64,000 bases of DNA from Providencia stuartii (GTDB taxonomy: Bacteria > Pseudomonadota > Gammaproteobacteria > Enterobacterales > Enterobacteriaceae), in the NCBI RefSeq assembly GCF_029277985.1, contig NZ_CP119546.1, forward strand, positions 930,001-994,000. The letters are read 5' to 3'. The notes under the pieces are model-generated. The model had not been told where the DNA came from. It did no database searches and saw only the letters and a program-made list of their open reading frames with translations. Below, piece by piece: positions 28,495 through 36,270 of this stretch. Within the stretch, counting starts at the first letter, position 1, and every line of letters starts with the position of its first letter. The translations under genes were made by a program, and so were the position numbers.

Positions 28495-28976
28495 GTCTAC
28501 CTCGTTATCTCACAAAGAGCGCCGGCGTATAATTGGGTACATAGGTTCGCTGGCATCTAAGTTATGTTAATTTTATGTTTATTTTGTGTTTCTTAATTGA
28601 AGCCTGTTCTTTGAAGATAGGAAAGAGATTTTAGAAAGAATCACTGGTACTTTTCGTTGAAACTGAAGATTTATGATAATAATGTGATCATTGTAGTGTT
28701 TTTTATCTTAATGAAATAAGCTTTATTTTTATAATTATCTTTATATTCATGTAGTTAGAATTCATTAATTGTTTAATAAATTTAAAAATTACATTAATTT
28801 TTGATAAAATTTTATACTACTTAGGTTCCCTTTTATCCCATAAAATAGATATAAAAGTACTTTTCCTATATTTCAAATAGGCTTGTTTGTTGAATAGTGG
28901 GTAAGTGAGAATAACGAAATAGGCTAACAAAAAGTTGCTAATGTGTGGTTAAAAATTATTCGAATATTTTCAGTTA
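28495..28976 (-). promoter_or_regulatory. Upstream region of hpaBC
   Basis: Nearly 500 bases without a gene. The part nearest hpaB is moderately GC-rich and then turns very AT-rich from about 28565, the side facing the cellulose block. It should hold the hpaBC promoter and HpaA site; I could not pick out specific boxes. Confidence 0.4.
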
Positions 28977-29022
28977 AAGCGTACTTAATATCGAAATGTC
29001 ATGTTCGATATTAAGTACGCTT
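28977..29022. terminator. Long hairpin at the end of the LysR gene
   Basis: Positions 28977-28994 and 29005-29022 form a perfect 18-base stem (core GCGTACTTAATATCGA) with a 10-base loop, 18 bases after the minus-strand LysR stop. The flanking T run is short, so it may be a terminator or an mRNA-end stem. It sits at the boundary between the cellulose block and hpaBC. Confidence 0.6.
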
Positions 29023-29039
29023 CTTTTAAATAAAAGGGG

Positions 29040-29720
29040 TTAGGCGATATGATTCTTTTTCGATAAAGCGTCTATAGATTCATTGATTAAGTTGCCAATG
29101 TGTAAGTAATTATCCATATTTTTATCTCCATTTCTAAAACAAATTTTAGATTTGATTTCCGAGTATGAGCCTAGAATGCTTGTTGGCTGTTCATTATTTG
29201 CTTTAAGAATTGCCATTTGATGGCTCACGGGAAAATTAATCAATGAAGCTGAGATAAAGTTATCAGGGCATTTTGTTGATGAAACAATCAGTAAATTTAA
29301 AGACATAGATTCCAATTGTGAAAAAAGTACTTCAGATTTATCAATAGTTAAGTTTAAGTTGATGCTAGGATCACTACTTAAGACGGCTTCGGTAATATAA
29401 GAAATAAAATACTCTGGTAATGAATCAGAAATACCAACATGGAATATTTTTACATTATTGTTTGTTGATTGTTGAGCGATTTTTTTAATTTCCTCTATTT
29501 CTTTCAAAATAATTTTACTGTGCTCTAAAATTTGTAATCCTAATGGTGTGAAATTAACTCGACGTGTTGTTCTTTCTAATAAAAAACACCCTAGATAATG
29601 TTCAAGCTTTCCGATTTGAATACTTAGTGTTGGTTGAGCAACATTGCAGTATTGTGCGGCCTTTTTAAAGTTAAGAAACTTTCCTAATGCATCTAAATAT
29701 TCAAGATCTCTAATGTTCAT
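29040..29720 (-). CDS. Short LysR-family regulator
   Basis: A 226-residue LysR-type protein. The N-terminal helix-turn-helix is complete (LDALGKFLNFKKAAQYCNVAQPTLSIQIGKLE) and an effector domain starts near 85, but the protein is about 70 residues shorter than usual and stops before the second half of the ligand domain would close. It may be a natural short form or a truncation. AGAGGC lies six bases before the ATG. It is at the distal end of the cellulose block, separated from galU by nearly 490 AT-rich bases, and its target is unknown. Confidence 0.72.
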   Translation of the reverse strand: MNIRDLEYLDALGKFLNFKKAAQYCNVAQPTLSIQIGKLEHYLGCFLLERTTRRVNFTPLGLQILEHSKIILKEIEEIKKIAQQSTNNNVKIFHVGISDSLPEYFISYITEAVLSSDPSINLNLTIDKSEVLFSQLESMSLNLLIVSSTKCPDNFISASLINFPVSHQMAILKANNEQPTSILGSYSEIKSKICFRNGDKNMDNYLHIGNLINESIDALSKKNHIA

Positions 29721-30207
29721 TTTTTGCCTCTGCTGTCATTTAAAATAAAATATGATTTGTTATTTTATGAATTTTTTAAAATAGTCCATTAATAACATTA
29801 AATGAAAAGTTGTTAACTTAACGACACAATGAGATAACCACTTTTATGAATTATTGTTGACTTAACTGATAACTAAACTTATTCATTATGAAATCTCAAG
29901 CTAGTCTATTTACTTTATAATAAACAAGATTTTCACTCATTGGCGTGCTTATTTATCTGGTAACAAAACATATCTCTTATAATTAGCAATAGTTTGCACT
30001 AATAGAAAAAATAAACTCTATCATTAATAAGTTAGTTATTCTTTTATGATGAAAATCCAATCCTGATTTTATGAAAATATAGTTTTTAAATTAACTATCA
30101 AAAAAATAGAAAGTAATATCTATACTCGCACGTTAAATTGAAAATCAGACTGCTGATTGGATTTAGTTGATTCATAAAAGAGTTATCGTATGAATATATT
30201 CATATAA
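29721..30207 (-). other. AT-rich spacer between galU and the LysR gene
   Basis: About 490 very AT-rich bases with no open frame of note. It presumably carries the LysR promoter and any galU terminator; no clear hairpin with a T run was found. Confidence 0.4.
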
Positions 30208-31098
30208 CTAGATAACTTCCACATGATCTTTTATCCAACGATGAAACTGATAACCAAAAGTTTGATGCTGTCGACTATATTCAAAGAATGCTTTCATATA
30301 CCCCATTTTGTCACCACAATCATGAGAACGTCCTTTTATATGATAACCTTCAATCGCGTGTGTTTTCAGTAACATTGAAAGCGCATCTGTTAACTGGATC
30401 TCACCACTTACCCCAATAGGTGTTTTTTCTAATAATGGCCAAATATGTTTACTTAAAATATAACGACCAACAATAGCGAGATTTGATGGAGCATTATCTT
30501 TTTTTGGTTTTTCTATAATTGCGGAGATATCATGAAAGCGGTCACTCTCGTCACCGTTTCGGTGACAATCGACAATACCATAACTTTCCACATGCTCTAT
30601 ATTGACTCGCTCAATTAATATCTGACTTTTGCCTGTTGAGTAAAAACGGTCAATCATTTCAGGTAAATTATCAGATTCATAATTACAGTCATATTCATTA
30701 ATAATGACATCGGGCAATACAACGATAAAGTCGTTATCACCAATCAATGGCTTTGCGCATAATATTGCATGTCCTAAGCCACTTGAACAGCCTTGTCTCA
30801 CATGCATTATCTTTATACTTTTGGGGCAAATGCCCTCGATTTCATTTAATAATTGCTGCTTTCCTTTTTGTTCTAACAATGATTTCAACTCAAAACAAGT
30901 ATCAAAATGATTCTCAATGGAATGTTTAGATGAATGAGTAACAAAGATAATTTCATTGATACCGGCCATATAACATTCTTTTATTATGTACTGTATAATA
31001 GGTTTATCTACAAGGGGTAACATCTCTTTAGGTATTGCTTTTGTTGCAGGCAGCATGCGAGTACCTAAACCCGCAACAGGTATTACTGCTTTTAACAT
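30208..31098 (-). CDS. galU: UTP-glucose-1-phosphate uridylyltransferase paralogue
   Basis: A 296-residue GalU/GalF-family enzyme making UDP-glucose, the cellulose synthase substrate, from UTP and glucose-1-phosphate. The nucleotidyl motif PVAGLGTRMLPATKAIPKEM is at about 6-25; VLPDVIINEY, YGIVDC and IIEKPKKDNAP are present. AAGGA precedes the ATG by seven bases. It is in line with the bcs genes and 107 bases after the cyclase, so it is probably a dedicated supply enzyme, with the housekeeping galU expected elsewhere. Catalytic Arg/Lys in GTRMLPATK argue for an active GalU rather than a regulatory GalF. Confidence 0.87.
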   Translation of the reverse strand: MLKAVIPVAGLGTRMLPATKAIPKEMLPLVDKPIIQYIIKECYMAGINEIIFVTHSSKHSIENHFDTCFELKSLLEQKGKQQLLNEIEGICPKSIKIMHVRQGCSSGLGHAILCAKPLIGDNDFIVVLPDVIINEYDCNYESDNLPEMIDRFYSTGKSQILIERVNIEHVESYGIVDCHRNGDESDRFHDISAIIEKPKKDNAPSNLAIVGRYILSKHIWPLLEKTPIGVSGEIQLTDALSMLLKTHAIEGYHIKGRSHDCGDKMGYMKAFFEYSRQHQTFGYQFHRWIKDHVEVI

Positions 31099-31205
31099 AA
31101 ATAATCCTTAGTAAATAAAATATTTATTATAATTTGTTCTGGTTGAAATGGTTCTCAACGAGCACAGTTTTTTAGCTTTCTAATAGCAATAATTAGATAG
31201 CGGGT

Positions 31206-32099
31206 TTAAAGATATTTTTTTGTTTGATTGCCTCCTAGTTTTTTGGCTTGATATAAAGCAATATCAGCATTTTTCAATAATACCTTTAAATGGGACCCAT
31301 GTAGTGGATATTGAGCAACACCGATACTAATACTTATATTGGATATCTTTATGGCTAAGTAATGGTATGAATAGCAATTCATACGATTAACTAGGTTTAA
31401 AAAGATGTAATCGGCATTTTGATGACTATTAATCATTAATGCAAATTCATCCCCACCAAGCCGAGCTAAAATGGCGTCGCTAGGCAAAAGTTTTTTAATA
31501 TTTGTGGCCATTTTCTTTAATAAGTAATCACCGTACTGATGACCTAACGTATCATTTACACGCTTAAAGCCATCAATATCAATAATTGCTAAGTAAAAGC
31601 TTTCTATGTTATTTTTTATTGATTTTATCTTTTCATTTGCCTTTTTATAAAATCCATATCTATTGAGTACCTTTGTTAAAGAATCATGATTAACTTGGAA
31701 AAGTAATTTATTGTTGTTCGCTATTAATCTAGTCACTTCAACGAATGTTATGCAATATCTAAATTGGCTATCTCCCTTTATATTTGTTTTTATTAATTTC
31801 GTGATAAACACTAGCTTTTTATTGTTTTTGTTTATAAAAAACAGTTCCTTTTCAAAGTCGTTATAACGGAAAATATCATAACTATTATTCTTTTCTAATA
31901 TAAGATGGTCCGTTTTTATTTTTATTTTATATCCCATGATTTCATCATGGGTATAGTGGTTATGCGTTAAAAAAAGTTCACTAGCGTAAACTATTTCTCC
32001 ATATTTATTAATCAGCAGCATCATGACTGCTTGATTTGTGATTGAATTTAATGGAATAGCTTTGTTTTTAACTAATAGGTTTTTTTTAATGTCAAACAT
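31206..32099 (-). CDS. PAS-GGDEF diguanylate cyclase of the cellulose block
   Basis: A 297-residue soluble protein. A PAS-like sensor (about 22-125) is followed by a GGDEF domain (about 130-297) with intact signature RLGGDEFAL, GGDEF at 215-219, and the upstream metal/substrate stretch IIDIDGFKRVND. It should make cyclic di-GMP, which activates BcsA through its PilZ domain. The product-inhibition site RxxD expected five residues before GGDEF is replaced (PSDA at 206-209), so feedback control is not expected. It starts 18 bases after bcsD. No membrane segment is seen, so the signal is cytoplasmic. Confidence 0.88.
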   Translation of the reverse strand: MFDIKKNLLVKNKAIPLNSITNQAVMMLLINKYGEIVYASELFLTHNHYTHDEIMGYKIKIKTDHLILEKNNSYDIFRYNDFEKELFFINKNNKKLVFITKLIKTNIKGDSQFRYCITFVEVTRLIANNNKLLFQVNHDSLTKVLNRYGFYKKANEKIKSIKNNIESFYLAIIDIDGFKRVNDTLGHQYGDYLLKKMATNIKKLLPSDAILARLGGDEFALMINSHQNADYIFLNLVNRMNCYSYHYLAIKISNISISIGVAQYPLHGSHLKVLLKNADIALYQAKKLGGNQTKKYL

Positions 32100-32117
32100 A
32101 ACGATGAGCGTTTTTCT

Positions 32118-32573
32118 TTATTTAAATAAAGCATAACGAAATATAAATATATCCTCAGTGGCATTTTCATTCCATAAAACGGGAACTGATTTATTACCAC
32201 CTTGGGTTATTAACCACTGAGTATAAAGCCCTTCTAAAATGCTAGCACTAGCTCTTCGCCATTTTTTATTTACAGATGTTGGTGCATGAGGCCATGCACA
32301 ATGCATAATTAATAACTCGCTATTTGCGGGGGCCATCTTCACAAAGCCCCAATTAAACATCTCTAAAACAGTATTAATGTTTTTCTCAAGCTGACTTAAT
32401 GTATTTGAGTTTTCAATAGTATGTAACTCACCAAGTTGTTGTCCTATTTTTCTTAATGTTTTACAACCTTCATTGGTTTCTCCAGATGAAAATTCAATAA
32501 ATAAAAAATTAATTAAATCATGCCAGCCTGTCTTATAACCGCGCTGTAGATAACTATCTTGGTCAAAGATCAT
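32118..32573 (-). CDS. bcsD: Cellulose synthase subunit D
   Basis: A 151-residue soluble protein matching BcsD (AxCesD of Komagataeibacter, about 156). Recognisable are CKTLRKIGQQLGEL, LEKNINTVLEMFNWGFV and ASILEGLYTQWLITQGG. BcsD rings in the periplasm organise glucan chains into crystalline ribbons and mark type I cellulose systems. It starts two bases after the bcsC stop with AGGAAA in front, so it is in the operon. Its presence separates this locus from the E. coli-type (bcsEFG) arrangement. Confidence 0.85.
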   Translation of the reverse strand: MIFDQDSYLQRGYKTGWHDLINFLFIEFSSGETNEGCKTLRKIGQQLGELHTIENSNTLSQLEKNINTVLEMFNWGFVKMAPANSELLIMHCAWPHAPTSVNKKWRRASASILEGLYTQWLITQGGNKSVPVLWNENATEDIFIFRYALFK

Positions 32574-32575
32574 TT

Positions 32576-35500
32576 TTATTTTCCTAGTATATCGTTGTCG
32601 AATAAATATTTAAAGTAAATATTTGCTTTTGTTTCGTTGTAATTACCAAAAGTATTGTAGCTTACATTAGCGCCGATAAATGACGATGGTGAAACTTTAT
32701 AATTAGTGTCAAAATTAATGGAGTAACTGAATCCTTTTTCACTGGATTTTTCATATACGTAATCTATATATTCATCATTCTGAGAATAATTTTTTAACTC
32801 TGCCTGATATCGCTTATCAGTGGGATAATAATCCGCGCTATTAGAAGAATATGATTGATAGCCTAATGTAGAGTTTAATTTTAATGATAATTTATCTATC
32901 GTTTGTTCATAAGAAACGGGTAAAGAAATCGCAATATATCTTTGAGGACTAAAGTAACCTGCTTGCCCTAAGGTATAGTGATTTAGGTTTTTATCAAATC
33001 CCATATAATGAACGTTCGCGCCAAACTTTAATGATTTATCCTTTTTATTTATGCCATAAATGTAAGTGCCCGTATTTAAATCAATGGATTGGTTATTAGG
33101 CACTTGTGTACCAATATATTTATTAATGGCCACTTTTGCATATGCACCATATTGGCTGTCATCCCAAGCATATTGTGTTGAAACGGCGTTACGGGTGACT
33201 GCTCCCCACTTTCTCCCTGTTGTGCTATCTATGAGTCCACTATAGGAAAGGAGACTGTCTGTAACGGCTCTTCGCTCTGCACCAAAAGTTAATCGACTGT
33301 TTGGTGACGTTTCGAGCATCCATTCTGCCCCACCCACCAAAGAAACAATTACGCCATCGCTATTGGTATGCCCGAAATCGAATTGGAAGTTATCACCTTT
33401 GAGCATCATGCTTGATTCTAAGCCTTGTATTGCACGCTCATTAATCTCATCGGCATGTAAATCATTTCGCAAATCACTTTCTACCAAGCTACGTCTATTC
33501 GCACGCGTCAAAGCACCACTCCCCACGAGACTGGCATTTTCTGCGGGGGTTTTACCTGAGCTCATCATCGAGGGCGAAACATTTAGCGCTAATTTCACAT
33601 CATCAAATAATGGTAGTGAGAGTGTGACTGTTTCTTTGAGCTCAGTTAATTGACTTAGCCCCGACTCCCCTGAATGACGGGTAAACTGTACTTCACTATT
33701 TATCGATACAGATGTTTTTTGCCGCAAATCTGCCAACAACGTTTCGATGTGATTGAGTTGCTCTTTTTGCCGATTATTTTGATAGCGATAAGTCTGCATT
33801 TCCCCAGATAAGGGATGATTGATAGGCAAATAAGTGAGATTTTTTTGTGGTTGAACTAATCCCCATTGTGCGGTTTTTAATAATTTTATAGCTTGGTTAT
33901 TATCCCCTGTAAGTTGCGCGAGACGTGCAGATAGAACGATATAATCGGTATGGTCCGTCGGCTTGATATCAGCAAAGTATTTCTTCGCTTCTGTAATGTT
34001 TTTATTGCTAATTGCTAAGTTGACTAAACCAATTAATGCTTCTTGGTTTTTGGGGGAAATGGACAAAATATAGCGATAAATATCGGTTGCTTGGTCTGAT
34101 TGGCCATTGGCTTGATAAATACGCGCTGTACTTAGGAGTAACTTGCTGTTATTAGGGTCATTTTTTATTTCTGGTGCTAATATTTGCCAAGCTTCATTCA
34201 AATAGCCATTTTCACGAAATGAGTCCGCTTGTTCACTGAGATAGCTTATTCTGATATTGCTGATTTCTTTTTCACTCATCGCACTCAGTAAAGCAGGGGT
34301 ATTCATTAAGCTTTCTGCTTCAGAGTAGTAACCTAAGCGACGTAAAATAAGAATCTGCTGTGTATAATCTTTTAAGTTTCCCTGGGGGGTTGCCGATAAA
34401 TTTTGACGAATAATATTAACGGCTTGTTGGCTGTCGCCGGCATCCATATATAGCTGAGCAAGACGGCCAATATCACTGGGATTATCTGGTAATGTATTGA
34501 TATTATGTCTCAATGTATTTAAAGCGGCATTATAGTTGCCATTATCAATGTAATGTTGAGCAATATCGATTTGCTTATTTAATGTAGCCCGTTTTTTGAG
34601 TGTGATGATTTCATCGCTCTGAAATTCAGTCGGAATTTTATTAATTAAAATGAGTACATTATTCCACTGGTTCTGTTCAGATTCCCAAATGAGAGCGCTA
34701 TGCCAAGTTGCTGCTGACGGATAGTTAGCAACTAGATTATTCATCATGGCATTGGCTTTTTCGAGCTCACCTTTTTTCATTAACACTCGAGCATAGTCTA
34801 AGGTTAGCCAAGCATTTTGAGGTGCTTTCACAAGGGCGTTCTTAAGAATATGTTCAGCCTCACTGATTAAACCGTTATCGAGCGCCTTTGCCGCACTTTG
34901 TCGGTGTTGTTCACTGGTATCTATTTTTTGTTGGTAAGCATGACGCTCAGCAGGCGGTAATGACTGTAGTAATTGTTCAAATTCAGCATATTTTTTTTGC
35001 TCTGCAAACACCCAAATTAACTGCTCTTTTATTAATTTGTTATTAGGGTATTTTTTATCAAGCTGCTGATACAGTGATTCTGCACTGGAATAATCTTTTT
35101 TTGCTCGATAAAGTTGTCCGCGAAATAAATCAAGGGTGATGAGTTGTTGTGTATCACTGGCATGAGTTTCATTGATTAATATCAATGCCTTATCATACTG
35201 CTTACTGCGTATTAATTGTTTCACAGTATCGATTGCTGAATAATAGCCCATATTTTGAGCATCTTTTAGCCATTGTGTTTTCTTATGTTCTTTTGTGTTA
35301 TTTGCCGCTTCAGTCAGTAGTTTTTCTGCTTGTTGGTAATCTTTTTGATGTAATGCCACGTAACCAAGTCCTGCGATAGCATCAACTTTTTTAGGATCCT
35401 TCATCAAAACAGCGGTAAATTTCTGTTTAGCTTGAGCAATGTGCCCTTTATTTAGTAAGGAAAATCCTGAAAGGGTCTCGTTATTTCCAACACGACTGTG

Positions 35501-35953
35501 ATAATACTCCATTACGCTATCATCCTTTGGCGATAAACTAATAAAATTCTGATACAGGGGTAAATCCTGTTCATTAGGTTGCAGCCAAAGTAGAGCCTGC
35601 TTAAGTGAATGAATCACAACTTCATTTTTATTTTCAATTTGAAAGAGTTTTTGTATTCCTTCGCGTCGTGTTTTTTCCTGATAGGTTAATACAGTCGCTA
35701 GAATACGTTGCGCTTTAAAATCAGAAGGGGAGTGCTGTACTCTTTCGGTTAATGCTAAAATCGCTTTATCTAAATGCGCTTTACTGCCAGCGAGTGTTTC
35801 ATAGTATTCTAATGCAAGATCACCAGTAGGTGGATGATTGGCAAATAGCTTATCGTAAGCTTGTATAGCTTGCTTGATATGACCATTTTTCGCCCATTCA
35901 CGAGCCTGTTGTAAGGATTCAGGCGAGATATCTTTATGGGGATCGAGGCGCAT
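32576..35953 (-). CDS. bcsC: Cellulose export protein BcsC, main part (downstream of a frameshift)
   Basis: A 1125-codon frame holding most of BcsC: many TPR repeats up to about residue 700, then the BcsC outer-membrane barrel (LSGEMQTYRYQ, RRAVTDSLLSYSGL, GYYF-type strands) ending in KYLFDNDILGK. BcsC lines the periplasm and outer membrane for glucan export. The frame has no signal peptide. It opens at ATG 35953, but homology to E. coli BcsC continues upstream in this frame (KKYSPNDQRIVKL) into the neighbouring 102-codon frame, which has the signal peptide. A run of six A at 35987-35992 (T on plus) joins them: with seven A the frame would be continuous. As sequenced, the export protein cannot be secreted normally. 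Confidence 0.88.
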   Translation of the reverse strand: MRLDPHKDISPESLQQAREWAKNGHIKQAIQAYDKLFANHPPTGDLALEYYETLAGSKAHLDKAILALTERVQHSPSDFKAQRILATVLTYQEKTRREGIQKLFQIENKNEVVIHSLKQALLWLQPNEQDLPLYQNFISLSPKDDSVMEYYHSRVGNNETLSGFSLLNKGHIAQAKQKFTAVLMKDPKKVDAIAGLGYVALHQKDYQQAEKLLTEAANNTKEHKKTQWLKDAQNMGYYSAIDTVKQLIRSKQYDKALILINETHASDTQQLITLDLFRGQLYRAKKDYSSAESLYQQLDKKYPNNKLIKEQLIWVFAEQKKYAEFEQLLQSLPPAERHAYQQKIDTSEQHRQSAAKALDNGLISEAEHILKNALVKAPQNAWLTLDYARVLMKKGELEKANAMMNNLVANYPSAATWHSALIWESEQNQWNNVLILINKIPTEFQSDEIITLKKRATLNKQIDIAQHYIDNGNYNAALNTLRHNINTLPDNPSDIGRLAQLYMDAGDSQQAVNIIRQNLSATPQGNLKDYTQQILILRRLGYYSEAESLMNTPALLSAMSEKEISNIRISYLSEQADSFRENGYLNEAWQILAPEIKNDPNNSKLLLSTARIYQANGQSDQATDIYRYILSISPKNQEALIGLVNLAISNKNITEAKKYFADIKPTDHTDYIVLSARLAQLTGDNNQAIKLLKTAQWGLVQPQKNLTYLPINHPLSGEMQTYRYQNNRQKEQLNHIETLLADLRQKTSVSINSEVQFTRHSGESGLSQLTELKETVTLSLPLFDDVKLALNVSPSMMSSGKTPAENASLVGSGALTRANRRSLVESDLRNDLHADEINERAIQGLESSMMLKGDNFQFDFGHTNSDGVIVSLVGGAEWMLETSPNSRLTFGAERRAVTDSLLSYSGLIDSTTGRKWGAVTRNAVSTQYAWDDSQYGAYAKVAINKYIGTQVPNNQSIDLNTGTYIYGINKKDKSLKFGANVHYMGFDKNLNHYTLGQAGYFSPQRYIAISLPVSYEQTIDKLSLKLNSTLGYQSYSSNSADYYPTDKRYQAELKNYSQNDEYIDYVYEKSSEKGFSYSINFDTNYKVSPSSFIGANVSYNTFGNYNETKANIYFKYLFDNDILGK

Positions 35954-35961
35954 GAGCTTGA

Positions 35962-36270
35962 CTATTCTCTGATCATTCGGAGAATATTTTTTAATTTATT
36001 GATCCAGAGGATAGCTTCTTGTTTTTTTCCCTGTTGAATTTTGTAATGGGACATTAAATATAATGCCTCGATGTTATATTGTTCAATGGCAAAAACTTTG
36101 TATAAAGCATCGTAAGCAAGAGGATAATTCGATTTGCTATGCCAATAATTTGCTTTTTCTAAAAGCATTTTGATGGCGACTTCATTTTCTAATGAATTAG
36201 CCAATATTGATAATGAATATGTTCCACATAACAAAGTGATAAGTGTGTTTATTAATAAATTAACTTTCAT
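35962..36270 (-). pseudogene. N-terminal fragment of BcsC (signal peptide and first TPR)
   Basis: A 102-codon frame with a signal peptide (ending near SILANS) and one TPR-like unit, AYDALYKVFAIEQYNIEALYLMSHYKIQQGKK. It starts at ATG 36270, overlapping the bcsB stop by 11 bases, with AAAGGGA upstream, which is the expected BcsC start. It shifts out of frame after KLK in a six-A run and stops at 35962. Adding one A restores LKKYSPNDQ and links it to the 1125-codon frame. Together they make a BcsC of about 1,240 residues against 1,157 in E. coli. It could be a mutation, a sequencing error or a slippage site. Confidence 0.85.

Noticed and set aside
28495..29039. Possible sigma-54 promoter before hpaB
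   Set aside because: A TGGCA word near 28552 lacks the matching GC doublet at the right distance, so the match is not convincing.
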